From JALHST01 sp038316335 (lineage in GTDB: Bacteria > Bacteroidota > Bacteroidia > Flavobacteriales > Flavobacteriaceae): DNA of 32,065 bases. Position 1 is the first letter of the stretch, and every line of letters begins with the position of its first letter. The notes below the pieces were generated by a model. That model saw only the letters and a program-made list of their open reading frames with translations, was not told the origin of the DNA and made no database searches. The stretch covers positions 1-32,065 of the forward strand of contig JBBQAM010000046.1 of NCBI GenBank assembly GCA_038316335.1, given 5' to 3'. Shown here piece after piece: positions 16,001 through 23,884 of the stretch. Made by a program: the position numbers and the translations under genes.

Positions 16001-17962
16001 CTATGCTGCTTTATGAAGTTGAAATTGAATCGATACCGATCTTCCCTTGTTGGTATTCAACATCATTTTGCCGTCTAGTTGTAGGGTCAAGAGATCGACC
16101 AGATGGCTGCCGAAGCCTGTTCCTTTGACATGTTCGCCCTCGAGCTTCCCTACCCCGTTATCGATGACATCAAGTTGAAGTACCCTATCGGTTTCTATTA
16201 AACTGATCCTTATTTCTCCAGGTTTTTGATTTGGAAAGGCGTATTTGAGCGAATTTGTCAATAATTCATTGACGATCAGACCAATAGGTATTGCCATATC
16301 AACATCCAATTCTAACGGATTCATTCTGATATCGACGATAATGCGTTGTTCTACGCCGAATGAATGAATCACATATTCGGCGAGTTCCCTGAAATAATCC
16401 TTCATCTCGATGGCCGATATATTCTTCCCTAGATACAATTTTTGGTGTATCATACTCATACACTGCACCCGATGCTGACTTTGGTGCATTGCTTCCAAGA
16501 TGTTGGGATCTTTTATACGGGCCGATTGCAAGGCCAAAAGACTGGTAACCATCTCAAGATTGTTTTTAACCCTGTGATGAATTTCCTTCAATAGAAATTC
16601 TTTTTCCTCATTTTTCTTTTGAAGCAATCCATTTTTCTTTCTATTAATTTGTATTGCTTTATAAAACACGATTAATAAGAGTAATAATAATCCTGCTATT
16701 ATTGAGATCAAGGTTTGATTGGTACGCTGTCTCCTGATCATACTTTCCTGCTGCAAAATGGTTCCTTCTTTATCGGCCACATCGAATTCGGTCTTAAGTT
16801 TTGAGATACGTTGATCCGCTTCCGCCGTAAAGATGGCGCTTTTTAACTTGTCATATTCGGCAAAAGCCTGATAGGCCTCCTGATACTGGTGGTTGCCAGC
16901 ATGGGCCTTTCCCAAGGTCTCATACGCCTGGCTCAAATAAAATTTATCCCCAAATTTATCAGTTGCTACGGTAATGCAGTTATTAAGGCTTTCCACGGCC
17001 GCCCCATATTTTCCCTCCAAATTCTGAAGTTTCCCTTTGGAGAGCCATGCGCGCATTTCCATAAACTTGTTCGAAAGCAAGTCTGCATATTTTAAGGCAT
17101 TTGTGGAAGCCACTTCTGCTTCCTCGAATTTACCTAAATAGGCGTACAGATCGACCACCGAAATATAGGTATCACTCAGATTATTATAAAACCCATAGCG
17201 TTCCCCGATGACAATCGCATGTTCATAATATTTGAGTGCCTCGGCATAATTTTTCAAATCGAGATAGTTATTGCCGACCACATACAGCGTGAAATCATAA
17301 TCCAAATCATTTATACCCCGTTCTTCAAAGATGCCCAACGATTTTAAACCGTATTCAAGACCTGTCTCAAATTTCGATTGTTTCCAAAACAAATTACTTA
17401 AATCACTATACGCCAAGGCAATGGCCTTATTGTCTTTTAGCTTTATTCCTAGTCTAAGTGATTCAAGCGCATAGTCGGCCGCCTTATCGATACGTCCCCG
17501 TCTTTCATAAACATAACCAAGTTGGGTATTTAGAAACGCGAGATCGCTTTCGAGGATTTTTGATTTGGCATCGTTCAATACATTTTCAGCACTATCCAAC
17601 TTTTCCATTCTAAGAAGAATTGCTCCTTGCGTAACTTGAAATCTACCTTCCCATAAGTGATTTTGGCTCTCAGCAGTTAACCGTAGCCCCACTTTTGTGA
17701 ACTTCATTGCGTTATCAAGGTTTCGTGTATGCCAGTAATAAGCCAAATCGTTTAGGATCGAGAATTTTAACGAATCCGAAGCCGTCTTTGAATAGCTGTC
17801 CTCAAGCTCATTTAAATAGGACGGCCCAAAATTGTCTGTTGCCACAAATACTTTTTTGTAGGGATTTTCACTAGTGAAGTCTACCAATTGACCAAAACCT
17901 TGGCTCCAATTCAAAACTGAAAAGGCAATTATACTTGCGAATCTGATGAAATAATTTCTCAT
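16001..17962 (-). CDS. TPR sensor histidine kinase (HisKA_2 type)
   Basis: The 653-residue kinase has an N-terminal signal/anchor (about 1-24), a periplasmic array of TPR-like helical repeats (about 60-375; for example EALKYYEHAIVIGE and QEAYQAFAEY), and one membrane helix (about 418-434). A HisKA_2 dimerisation domain follows with the phospho-acceptor in EIHHRVKNNLEM (His462/463), then HATPase_c (NELLTNSLKYAF, DNGVG, GTGFGSHLV). This architecture with an adjacent LytTR regulator is common in Bacteroidota. The TPR part probably receives the signal through protein contact; no ligand can be named. The ATG at 17962 is the first start before a good signal sequence. It is divergent to the lipoprotein operon starting at 18171, sharing a 208-base control region. 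Confidence 0.93.
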   Translation of the reverse strand: MRNYFIRFASIIAFSVLNWSQGFGQLVDFTSENPYKKVFVATDNFGPSYLNELEDSYSKTASDSLKFSILNDLAYYWHTRNLDNAMKFTKVGLRLTAESQNHLWEGRFQVTQGAILLRMEKLDSAENVLNDAKSKILESDLAFLNTQLGYVYERRGRIDKAADYALESLRLGIKLKDNKAIALAYSDLSNLFWKQSKFETGLEYGLKSLGIFEERGINDLDYDFTLYVVGNNYLDLKNYAEALKYYEHAIVIGERYGFYNNLSDTYISVVDLYAYLGKFEEAEVASTNALKYADLLSNKFMEMRAWLSKGKLQNLEGKYGAAVESLNNCITVATDKFGDKFYLSQAYETLGKAHAGNHQYQEAYQAFAEYDKLKSAIFTAEADQRISKLKTEFDVADKEGTILQQESMIRRQRTNQTLISIIAGLLLLLLIVFYKAIQINRKKNGLLQKKNEEKEFLLKEIHHRVKNNLEMVTSLLALQSARIKDPNILEAMHQSQHRVQCMSMIHQKLYLGKNISAIEMKDYFRELAEYVIHSFGVEQRIIVDIRMNPLELDVDMAIPIGLIVNELLTNSLKYAFPNQKPGEIRISLIETDRVLQLDVIDNGVGKLEGEHVKGTGFGSHLVDLLTLQLDGKMMLNTNKGRSVSIQFQLHKAA

Positions 17963-18061
17963 TTCTTAACTATGTTCCGGAATCGGAGAGACAAGGGGAA
18001 TGTTAAATATACGATAATATGTTAAAAGTGCTTCGGTAAATAAAAATGGGTCTTCGGACGA

Positions 18062-18110
18062 TCAAACAAGGCGTTCGTCCTCATTCATTTGCAATTGCCT
18101 TTTAAATGAA
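18062..18110 (+). promoter_or_regulatory. Candidate LytTR operator, site B
   Basis: TCAAACAAGGCGTTCGTCCT (18062-18081) matches site A at 18 of 20 positions, and TTTAAATGAA (18101-18110) follows 19 bases later. It lies 90 bases before the SnoaL lipoprotein ATG and about 100 bases from the divergent kinase ATG, so it could control both directions, including autoregulation. Confidence 0.55.
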
Positions 18111-18170
18111 ATTCATTAGAAGGTGATTTTACAAATCATTTCCCCTTTAGCGTACGTAAACCTATGAAAG

Positions 18171-18698
18171 ATGAGGACGAAAATTATGATGCCGGTACTG
18201 ATCGTGTGCGTGTTATTTGCTTGTAAAGATCAGGGCACAGTGCATGGGGGGCAAGAACACGAAGATGTAAAATCAAACTTAATGAAGCAAAATTTCGACC
18301 GATTTATTGAAAGCATGAACAATAAGGACATGATGGTCTTTCGGCAGGTTTCTATCGAAAACTGCGTTAGGAATTTAAACGGAATTACGGTCGCCAGACA
18401 TCAAAACGAGATGGAAGCCAACATCAACGTTTTTATGAATGGGTTTCCAGATGCAAAAATAACCGCAGACGAAGTGGACACTTCCGATGATCTGCTATTT
18501 GCACAATGGACCTTTTCAGGAACGAATACGGGTACTTTCGGCGATTTTCCCCCAACGGGCAAAAAGGTCAAGGTGAGTGGCTTTTCAAGTGTGCAATTCG
18601 ATGAACAGGGAAAAATGGTACGGGAAGCTGTATATTATAATGAACTGGATTTGTTACAGCAATTGGGGTACACATTAAATCCCCCCATATTGAAATAA
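18171..18698 (+). CDS. SnoaL-like (ester cyclase type) lipoprotein
   Basis: This 175-residue protein has a type II signal peptide (VLFAC, lipid cysteine 18) and one NTF2-fold SnoaL-like domain (about 38-170). Family features are an N-terminal helix with F-x-x-x-N-x-K-D, the G-F-P-D-A segment, the WTFSGTNTG strand, PPTGKKV, and a C-terminal QQLGY. SnoaL proteins include polyketide cyclases that close rings by aldol chemistry and many proteins of unknown role. Lipidation puts this one in the periplasm or on the outer membrane, unusual for a biosynthetic cyclase, so the substrate is unknown. It is closely related to the second half of the next gene, which starts 42 bases later, most likely in one operon. 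ATG 18171 is used; the ATG at 18164 is out of frame. Confidence 0.85.
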   Translation: MRTKIMMPVLIVCVLFACKDQGTVHGGQEHEDVKSNLMKQNFDRFIESMNNKDMMVFRQVSIENCVRNLNGITVARHQNEMEANINVFMNGFPDAKITADEVDTSDDLLFAQWTFSGTNTGTFGDFPPTGKKVKVSGFSSVQFDEQGKMVREAVYYNELDLLQQLGYTLNPPILK

Positions 18699-18740
18699 GT
18701 AAACCCTAACCCAATAAATTCAACTTAAAAAGCAAAAATC

Positions 18741-19715
18741 ATGAAAATTTTAAAAAAACTACTAGGTGGTATGTACAGTCAATTAGGTTTCCATAAGGTA
18801 TTGGGGCTATTCGTTCTATCCTTATTGCTCCTTACGGGATGTAAAGAAAAGGGGGTAGAGCGATATGCCACTTCTTCCCCGGAAATTGATGCGGTCAAGG
18901 CGCATGTTCAGGCCTATAACGACGCCAATTGGGCCGCTTGGGCCGCTGTGTATGCCGATACTGCCAAGGTATATCACAATACACCGGTCGCCGGCACTCC
19001 GGCAGAAGTTCTCGAAGGATTAAAGGCCAATCTCGCAACAACGTCGCGCTATAATCTTGGGGGAGCCGACGCGTTCTACGAAATGGTTATTGATGATGAG
19101 GGTGAAAAGTGGGTGAATTCATGGACGACTTTTAAGGGTACATTGGCCGCCAACGGCGAAGAAGTCACCATTCCGGTGCATTTAACCCAACAATTCGTTG
19201 GGGACAAAATCGTAAAAGAATATGCCTATTATAATCTTTCGGAATTTATGGCGATGTTACAGAAAATCGAGGCCTCGAATAACATGTCTACCGATGAAAA
19301 AGCGATACAGGCTACCATTGATAATGTAGTTAATGCCTGGAATAAAAATGACAAGACCCTCTTGGCGGCGTCGACCGTCAAGAATATGATTCGAAACAGC
19401 AACGGAATAAAGGAAGTTACCAATCAAACGGAGTATGGCAATTTTATGGACCGGTACTTCGAGGCCTTTCCCAATTTTCATGTAACCCTTGACAAAACGG
19501 TAATCAATGGTAATATGGCCTATATCAATTGGTCGGTCACCGGCACGAACACAGGCAAATTTATGGGCAATGCGCCGACCAATAAAAAAATACAGACCCA
19601 TGGATTGAGTGTCTGGAAATTCGATAGCTCAGGGAAAGCAACTCAAGAGGATGCCTTTTCCGATAATTTGGCCATATACCAACAATTGGGCTATTCGATG
19701 CCAGCTCCAAAATAA
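18741..19715 (+). CDS. Two-domain SnoaL-like lipoprotein
   Basis: The 324-residue protein has a long type II signal peptide (LLLLTGC, lipid cysteine 34) and two NTF2-fold SnoaL-like domains in tandem, about 48-175 and 180-322. The second domain matches the preceding single-domain lipoprotein through N-x-N-G-I, F-P-N-F-H-V, NWSVTGTNTG, PTNKK and QQLGYS. The first is more diverged and keeps W-x-x-W-A and Y-H-N-T. The pair therefore gives three related domains in two genes, by duplication and fusion. The protein is expected outside the cytoplasm, tethered to a membrane. Internal ATG 18771 would shorten the n-region of the signal peptide and is an alternative start. The operon link to the SDR gene downstream is uncertain because a strong hairpin intervenes. 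Confidence 0.83.
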   Translation: MKILKKLLGGMYSQLGFHKVLGLFVLSLLLLTGCKEKGVERYATSSPEIDAVKAHVQAYNDANWAAWAAVYADTAKVYHNTPVAGTPAEVLEGLKANLATTSRYNLGGADAFYEMVIDDEGEKWVNSWTTFKGTLAANGEEVTIPVHLTQQFVGDKIVKEYAYYNLSEFMAMLQKIEASNNMSTDEKAIQATIDNVVNAWNKNDKTLLAASTVKNMIRNSNGIKEVTNQTEYGNFMDRYFEAFPNFHVTLDKTVINGNMAYINWSVTGTNTGKFMGNAPTNKKIQTHGLSVWKFDSSGKATQEDAFSDNLAIYQQLGYSMPAPK

Positions 19716-19742
19716 AAATTAGAATTGATTACTTGTAATACC

Positions 19743-19809
19743 AAACCTAATGGGCCGTACATCACTAAATGTTTCGGGGGGAATTAAGATGTGCGACCTT
19801 TAGGTTTTT
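19743..19809 (+). terminator. Long two-part hairpin with T-run (terminator or attenuator)
   Basis: The outer stem AAACCTAA (19743-19750) / TTAGGTTT (19800-19807) continues after a small bulge into GGCCGTACATC (19753-19763) / GATGTGCGACC (19788-19798), with one mismatch and one G-U pair. The loop is 24 bases with a G-run. The outer arm ends in a T-run (19805-19809) ten bases before the SDR start codon. It can end the SnoaL operon, or act as a leader structure controlling read-through. Confidence 0.65.
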
Positions 19810-19819
19810 AAAATAAAAA

Positions 19820-20698
19820 ATGAAAACAGTATTAATTACAGGAACCAGCAAAGGTATTGGTCTTGAGACTGCCCTGGCCTTCGGACGGGCCGGTTATAAA
19901 GTTTTCGCTACCATGAGAAATCCTGATAGGGCGTCGGAATTACGACAAATTATAATCGTTGAATCTTTGGACATTTCCATTTTTGAGATGGATGTGGATT
20001 CAGATGAATCGGTTGAAAAGACTATTGGCACACTTTTGAAAAAAAATGGGCAGATCGATATTCTTGTAAATAATGCTGGAATCGAACGGCACGGATCAGT
20101 GGAAGAAATGCCTATAAAGGATTTCAAGGAAATTATGGAGACGAATTATTTTGGGGTACTGAGGTGTACCAAAGCCTTGTTGCCCACTATGCGAAAGAAT
20201 CGCATAGGCTGTATCATCAATATTGCCTCAATTGCCGGCAAGATATCAAACACCCCTTTAGGTGCCTATGCGGCCAGTAAATTTGCGTTGGAGGCGATCA
20301 GTGAAGCACTGGCTCAGGAAGTTAAACCCTTTAATATCAGGGTGGCCATCGTAGAGCCAGGGATTATCGATACAGGAATGGCAAATGCCATTGCGAAAGG
20401 CGGCACCTCAATATATCCACAGTCAAAACGTTTCGGAGGTCTTTTTGCAGCATCTCTAAAAACCCCGACGAAACCGACAATCGTGGCAGAAAAAATATTG
20501 GAAATCGCAGAGAACACCATTTGGAAATTGCGTCATCCCGTCGGCCCCGATGCCTTACCTTTTCTCGAATGGAGAGCCTCAATGTCTGATGAGGAATACG
20601 TTGATTGGAATGCTGCCAGCGATGCCGAATGGTATCAGGCCGTAGAACAAACGTTTGGCCTCGATGCCAGGGAAAATTCGAAAATACTGGATAGTTGA
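19820..20698 (+). CDS. Short-chain dehydrogenase/reductase (SDR)
   Basis: This is a 292-residue classical SDR oxidoreductase using NAD(P)H. The nucleotide-binding turn is TGTSKGIG (Gly8, Gly12, Gly14), NNAG is at 84-87, and the catalytic triad is Ser137 (IASIAG), Tyr150 and Lys154 (YAASK), with Asn109 in the fourth catalytic position. The Gly-Thr-Ser-Lys turn and Arg33 of the second strand (ATMRNPDR) favour NADP. The C-terminus (about 200-292) is longer than in minimal SDRs and probably shapes a substrate pocket. It has no signal peptide and is cytoplasmic. It sits between SnoaL-like and O-methyltransferase genes, where a ketoreductase would fit a tailoring pathway, but the substrate cannot be told from sequence. 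Confidence 0.9.
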   Translation: MKTVLITGTSKGIGLETALAFGRAGYKVFATMRNPDRASELRQIIIVESLDISIFEMDVDSDESVEKTIGTLLKKNGQIDILVNNAGIERHGSVEEMPIKDFKEIMETNYFGVLRCTKALLPTMRKNRIGCIINIASIAGKISNTPLGAYAASKFALEAISEALAQEVKPFNIRVAIVEPGIIDTGMANAIAKGGTSIYPQSKRFGGLFAASLKTPTKPTIVAEKILEIAENTIWKLRHPVGPDALPFLEWRASMSDEEYVDWNAASDAEWYQAVEQTFGLDARENSKILDS

Positions 20699-20811
20699 AT
20701 ATGAATAAAGTTATTTAAAAAAATGCCCATAAATAATTAGCATAAACAGCTTCAATTATATCCAATATATTTTTGATAAAGTGAGAAATATAAATCATAA
20801 ACATTACTATC

Positions 20812-21849
20812 ATGGAATCTAAAACAGAAAAAAAAGCAGACCCGACTAAAATAATGCAAATAGGCATGGGCTTCTGGGCCTCGAAAACCTTGCTTACCGC
20901 AACCCACTTGGGTCTGTTTACCCTATTGTCAAAAGGCCCTTTGACCGGTCAGGAAATTAAAAGTAAGCTTGGTTTACACCAAAGAAGTCTATATGATTTT
21001 TTGGATGCCCTAGTCGCCCTGGGTTTTTTATCACGAAAAGGGATCAAAGAAACTTCGATCTATAGTAATGCAGCGGATGCGGACTTGTTTCTCGATAAAA
21101 ACAAGCCCTCTTATATGGGCGGGCTCTTAGAAATGGCCAACAACCGCCTCTACCCTTTTTGGAACGACCTCGAAGAAGGTCTTAAAACAGGCTTGCCCCA
21201 AAACGAAGTCAAAGGAGGGGGGAAACCTTTATTCGAGGAAATTTATAGCAGTGAAGCGAAGTTGCGTGAATTCGTGAATGCCATGGCAGGGGTATCTACG
21301 GGGAATTTTATGGCCTTCTCCCAAAAATTTGATTTTTCGAACTACCGAACACTTTGCGATGCGGGAGGTGCAGGCGGGAATTTATCGATACATGTTGCCT
21401 TGAACAATAGCCATATGCAATGTATCTCGTTCGACTTACCACCTGTGGGTCCGATTGCAGCTGAGAACATCAAAAAAATGGGGGTTGAAAATCAGGTCAC
21501 GACCCGCTCTGGGGACTTTTTTAAAGATGATTTACCAAAGGCAGACATAATCACAATGGGGATGATTTTACATGATTGGGGGACTACTGATAAAAAAATG
21601 CTCATCAAGAAGGCGTATGATGCCCTTCCCCAAGGAGGTGCTTTGGTAGCCATCGAGAATATTATTGATGATGATCGAAGTAAAAACGCATTCGGTTTAT
21701 TGATGTCGTTGAACATGCTGATAGAAACCCCTGAAGGGTATGACTTTTCCGCTTACGATTTTAACCAACTAGCCATAGAAGCCGGGTTCAAGAAAACATC
21801 GTTGATGCCCTTGGCCGGACCTAGCAGTGCCGCAATTGCTATCAAATAA
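20812..21849 (+). CDS. SAM-dependent O-methyltransferase, family 2
   Basis: This 345-residue enzyme has the layout of class II small-molecule O-methyltransferases. An N-terminal winged-helix dimerisation domain (about 15-100; LGLHQRSLYDFLDALVALGFL) precedes a Rossmann SAM-binding domain. Motif I is LCDAGGAGGNLS (181-192) and the acidic residue follows in F-D-L-P. The catalytic-type histidine is His254 in ILHDWG. Members methylate hydroxyl groups of polyketides, flavonoids or other aromatics. It begins 113 bases after the SDR gene behind an AT-rich leader, and the second methyltransferase follows 24 bases later, so those two are clearly co-transcribed. The motif I variant AGGAGGN departs slightly from the common VGGGxG. 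Substrate unknown. Confidence 0.9.
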   Translation: MESKTEKKADPTKIMQIGMGFWASKTLLTATHLGLFTLLSKGPLTGQEIKSKLGLHQRSLYDFLDALVALGFLSRKGIKETSIYSNAADADLFLDKNKPSYMGGLLEMANNRLYPFWNDLEEGLKTGLPQNEVKGGGKPLFEEIYSSEAKLREFVNAMAGVSTGNFMAFSQKFDFSNYRTLCDAGGAGGNLSIHVALNNSHMQCISFDLPPVGPIAAENIKKMGVENQVTTRSGDFFKDDLPKADIITMGMILHDWGTTDKKMLIKKAYDALPQGGALVAIENIIDDDRSKNAFGLLMSLNMLIETPEGYDFSAYDFNQLAIEAGFKKTSLMPLAGPSSAAIAIK

Positions 21850-21873
21850 ACCGTTCTAAAAATTGAATAAATT

Positions 21874-22884
21874 ATGGAAAATAATCTTCCACCCAACGTG
21901 CTCCTTTCCCAAATGATCTTCGGATTCGTGACGTCTAAGGCAATCCATGTAGCGGCAAAGTTGAATCTTGCCGATTTAATAGCTTCCAATGGCGCTATGA
22001 ATTGTACTGAACTCGCCAATAAAACCGGGGCGGACGCAGCATCGATCCATCGACTTTTACGAGCCTTGGCAAGCAACGATATCTTCATTGAAGACGAACA
22101 TGGGAAATTTTCATTGACCCCCTTGGCGGACTGTCTTCGCGAAGACAGTGCAGATAGCGCAAAAGCGATGGCGCTTTCGGCCGGGAGCGTTTTCTACAAG
22201 GCATACAACGAGTTCCTATATTCGGTACAAACCGGGGACAGTGGCTTTAAGAAAGCGCACGGGATGGGGCCGTTTGACTATTTGACCAGCCATCCTGAAG
22301 AAGGAAAGATTTTTGATCAAATGATGACCGACTTTCACGGGGGCGAAACGCAGCCCATGATCGAAAATTATGATTTTTCAGTGTTTAAGACCGTAGTTGA
22401 CGTGGGTGGCGGGAATGGAGAAGTCATTTCAGCAGTTCTAAATAAGAATCTGAACACAAACGGCATCTTATTCGATCTTCCAGAAGTAATCAGCCGCTCC
22501 CAAGGAAACAGTGCAGTTGGTGGGCTTGGCAATCGCTGCATTCCCACAGGTGGTAATTTCTTTGAAGCAGTGCCGAGTAATGGGGATGCCTATATTTTAA
22601 GACATATCATTCATGATTGGAATGATACGGATGCCATCACCATTTTAAAGAATTGCAAGAAGGCCATGAACCCATGGGGGAAAGTATTGATCGTAGAAGC
22701 GGTCATACCGAAAGGGAATGATCCACACCCTTTCAAATGGTTAGACCTGACCATGCTGATGATCGGGGGTAAGGAACGCACCAAAGAACAATTCGAACAT
22801 CTATTTTCGAAAGCCGGAATAAATCTGAAGCGAATCATACCGATTACACCAGCCATTAGTATTGTTGAAGGCGTAGCCGAATAA
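21874..22884 (+). CDS. SAM-dependent O-methyltransferase, family 2 (second copy)
   Basis: The 336-residue enzyme belongs to the same family as its upstream neighbour but is clearly diverged. It has an N-terminal winged-helix dimerisation domain (about 15-90; ADAASIHRLLRALASNDIF), motif I VVDVGGGNGEV (174-184), F-D-L-P-E-V for adenosyl binding, and catalytic-type His247 in RHIIHDWND. All expected catalytic features are present and motif I is more canonical than in the first copy. Two different methyltransferases in a row suggest two methylation steps on a product with several hydroxyls, or a heteromeric pair; neither can be decided here. It is followed after 64 bases by the secreted two-repeat protein. 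Confidence 0.91.
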   Translation: MENNLPPNVLLSQMIFGFVTSKAIHVAAKLNLADLIASNGAMNCTELANKTGADAASIHRLLRALASNDIFIEDEHGKFSLTPLADCLREDSADSAKAMALSAGSVFYKAYNEFLYSVQTGDSGFKKAHGMGPFDYLTSHPEEGKIFDQMMTDFHGGETQPMIENYDFSVFKTVVDVGGGNGEVISAVLNKNLNTNGILFDLPEVISRSQGNSAVGGLGNRCIPTGGNFFEAVPSNGDAYILRHIIHDWNDTDAITILKNCKKAMNPWGKVLIVEAVIPKGNDPHPFKWLDLTMLMIGGKERTKEQFEHLFSKAGINLKRIIPITPAISIVEGVAE

Positions 22885-22948
22885 CAAAGTATCATAATAG
22901 TATATCATGTTGTAAACGAGAACAATAACCAATTAATCTATATACACA

Positions 22949-23716
22949 ATGAAAAAGTTACTTTACCTCGCATTGCTGATTCCTGTATTGGCAATCGCAC
23001 AAAACAGTCCAGAACCGGTAATCATCGAAAATATGATGCTCACTGTTTTACCGGGTCATGTGAAAGCCTTTGAAGAAGGCGTGGCCGCCCATAATAAGAA
23101 ATACCATACGGCTGGGCCGTACCAATCGAGTGTTTTTCTCATTGATAACGGCAAAAATTCAGGCAAGTATATTTGGAATATGGGCCCTCTGCCTTGGAGT
23201 GCCATGGATGGCAGTCCATCGACCGCAAATGGGCACAATGCCGATTGGGAAGCCAACATAGCCCCACATGTCTCGAGTGAAGTTGATGTGAACTATTGGA
23301 GAATGCATGCCGATCTTTCTGATTTCTCCAAAGACTTTACCCTTAAGAACCTTTCAGTCTTTATGATCGATGTGAAACGGTTCAAGGATATGGATTTTAT
23401 GGAGAAAGTAGTCAAAAAAGTGCATCAGGTCTATATGTCAAAAATGCCTGATCAACGCCATGGAATATACACCAATGAAATGCCGGCTGCGGATGGACCT
23501 GATTTTGCCTGGGTCGACTTTTTTGATAGCATGGGATGGATGGGAAAACCGGACACCTTTGTAAAAGACTTTGAAGCCGTGCACGGTGCCGGTAGTTTCG
23601 CCACCTTTCTTGCCGATGTCGAAGCCACGACCAACAGTCAAAGTACGGAAATCTGGGTCTTCAGACCTGACCTAAGTGGGAACGACGGTCATATCGTAGC
23701 GGCTACTAGGCAGTAA
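22949..23716 (+). CDS. Secreted protein with two ABM-like repeats, second paralog
   Basis: This 255-residue protein has a type I signal peptide (cut probably after A-I-A, before Q18). I do not recognise the family. Like the minus-strand protein at 14257-15051, it has two similar halves of strand-helix-strand type (E-N-M-M-L-T-V-L-P-G-H-V-K-A-F-E-E-G; V-F-M-I-D-V-K-R-F-K-D-M-D-F-M-E), and a shared A-M-D-G / M-M-D-G segment near residue 90. This suggests a duplicated dimeric alpha-beta-barrel fold as in ABM-type monooxygenases. Sequence identity between the two paralogs is low. It is exported while the neighbouring SDR and methyltransferases are cytoplasmic. It ends the plus-strand series and is followed by a hairpin terminator. 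Fold assignment is inference. Confidence 0.78.
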   Translation: MKKLLYLALLIPVLAIAQNSPEPVIIENMMLTVLPGHVKAFEEGVAAHNKKYHTAGPYQSSVFLIDNGKNSGKYIWNMGPLPWSAMDGSPSTANGHNADWEANIAPHVSSEVDVNYWRMHADLSDFSKDFTLKNLSVFMIDVKRFKDMDFMEKVVKKVHQVYMSKMPDQRHGIYTNEMPAADGPDFAWVDFFDSMGWMGKPDTFVKDFEAVHGAGSFATFLADVEATTNSQSTEIWVFRPDLSGNDGHIVAATRQ

Positions 23717-23754
23717 ATATGAAATTCACCAACCTTTAAATAACCAATATTTTC

Positions 23755-23778
23755 AAAACCCAAGGAAACTTGGGTTTT
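23755..23778 (+). terminator. Terminator hairpin after the tailoring-like series
   Basis: A perfect ten-pair stem AAAACCCAAG (23755-23764) / CTTGGGTTTT (23769-23778) has a GAAA tetraloop, 38 bases after the stop. The T-run is contained in the right arm. Confidence 0.75.
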
Positions 23779-23884
23779 ATGCTTTAGCAGATCTATCGCT
23801 ATCCAAAACTTATAAATATATTTAACCAACCTGACCTTTAAAGGTTCGCACTGCAATGAAAATATCCCTTAAAAACCCACCCCA

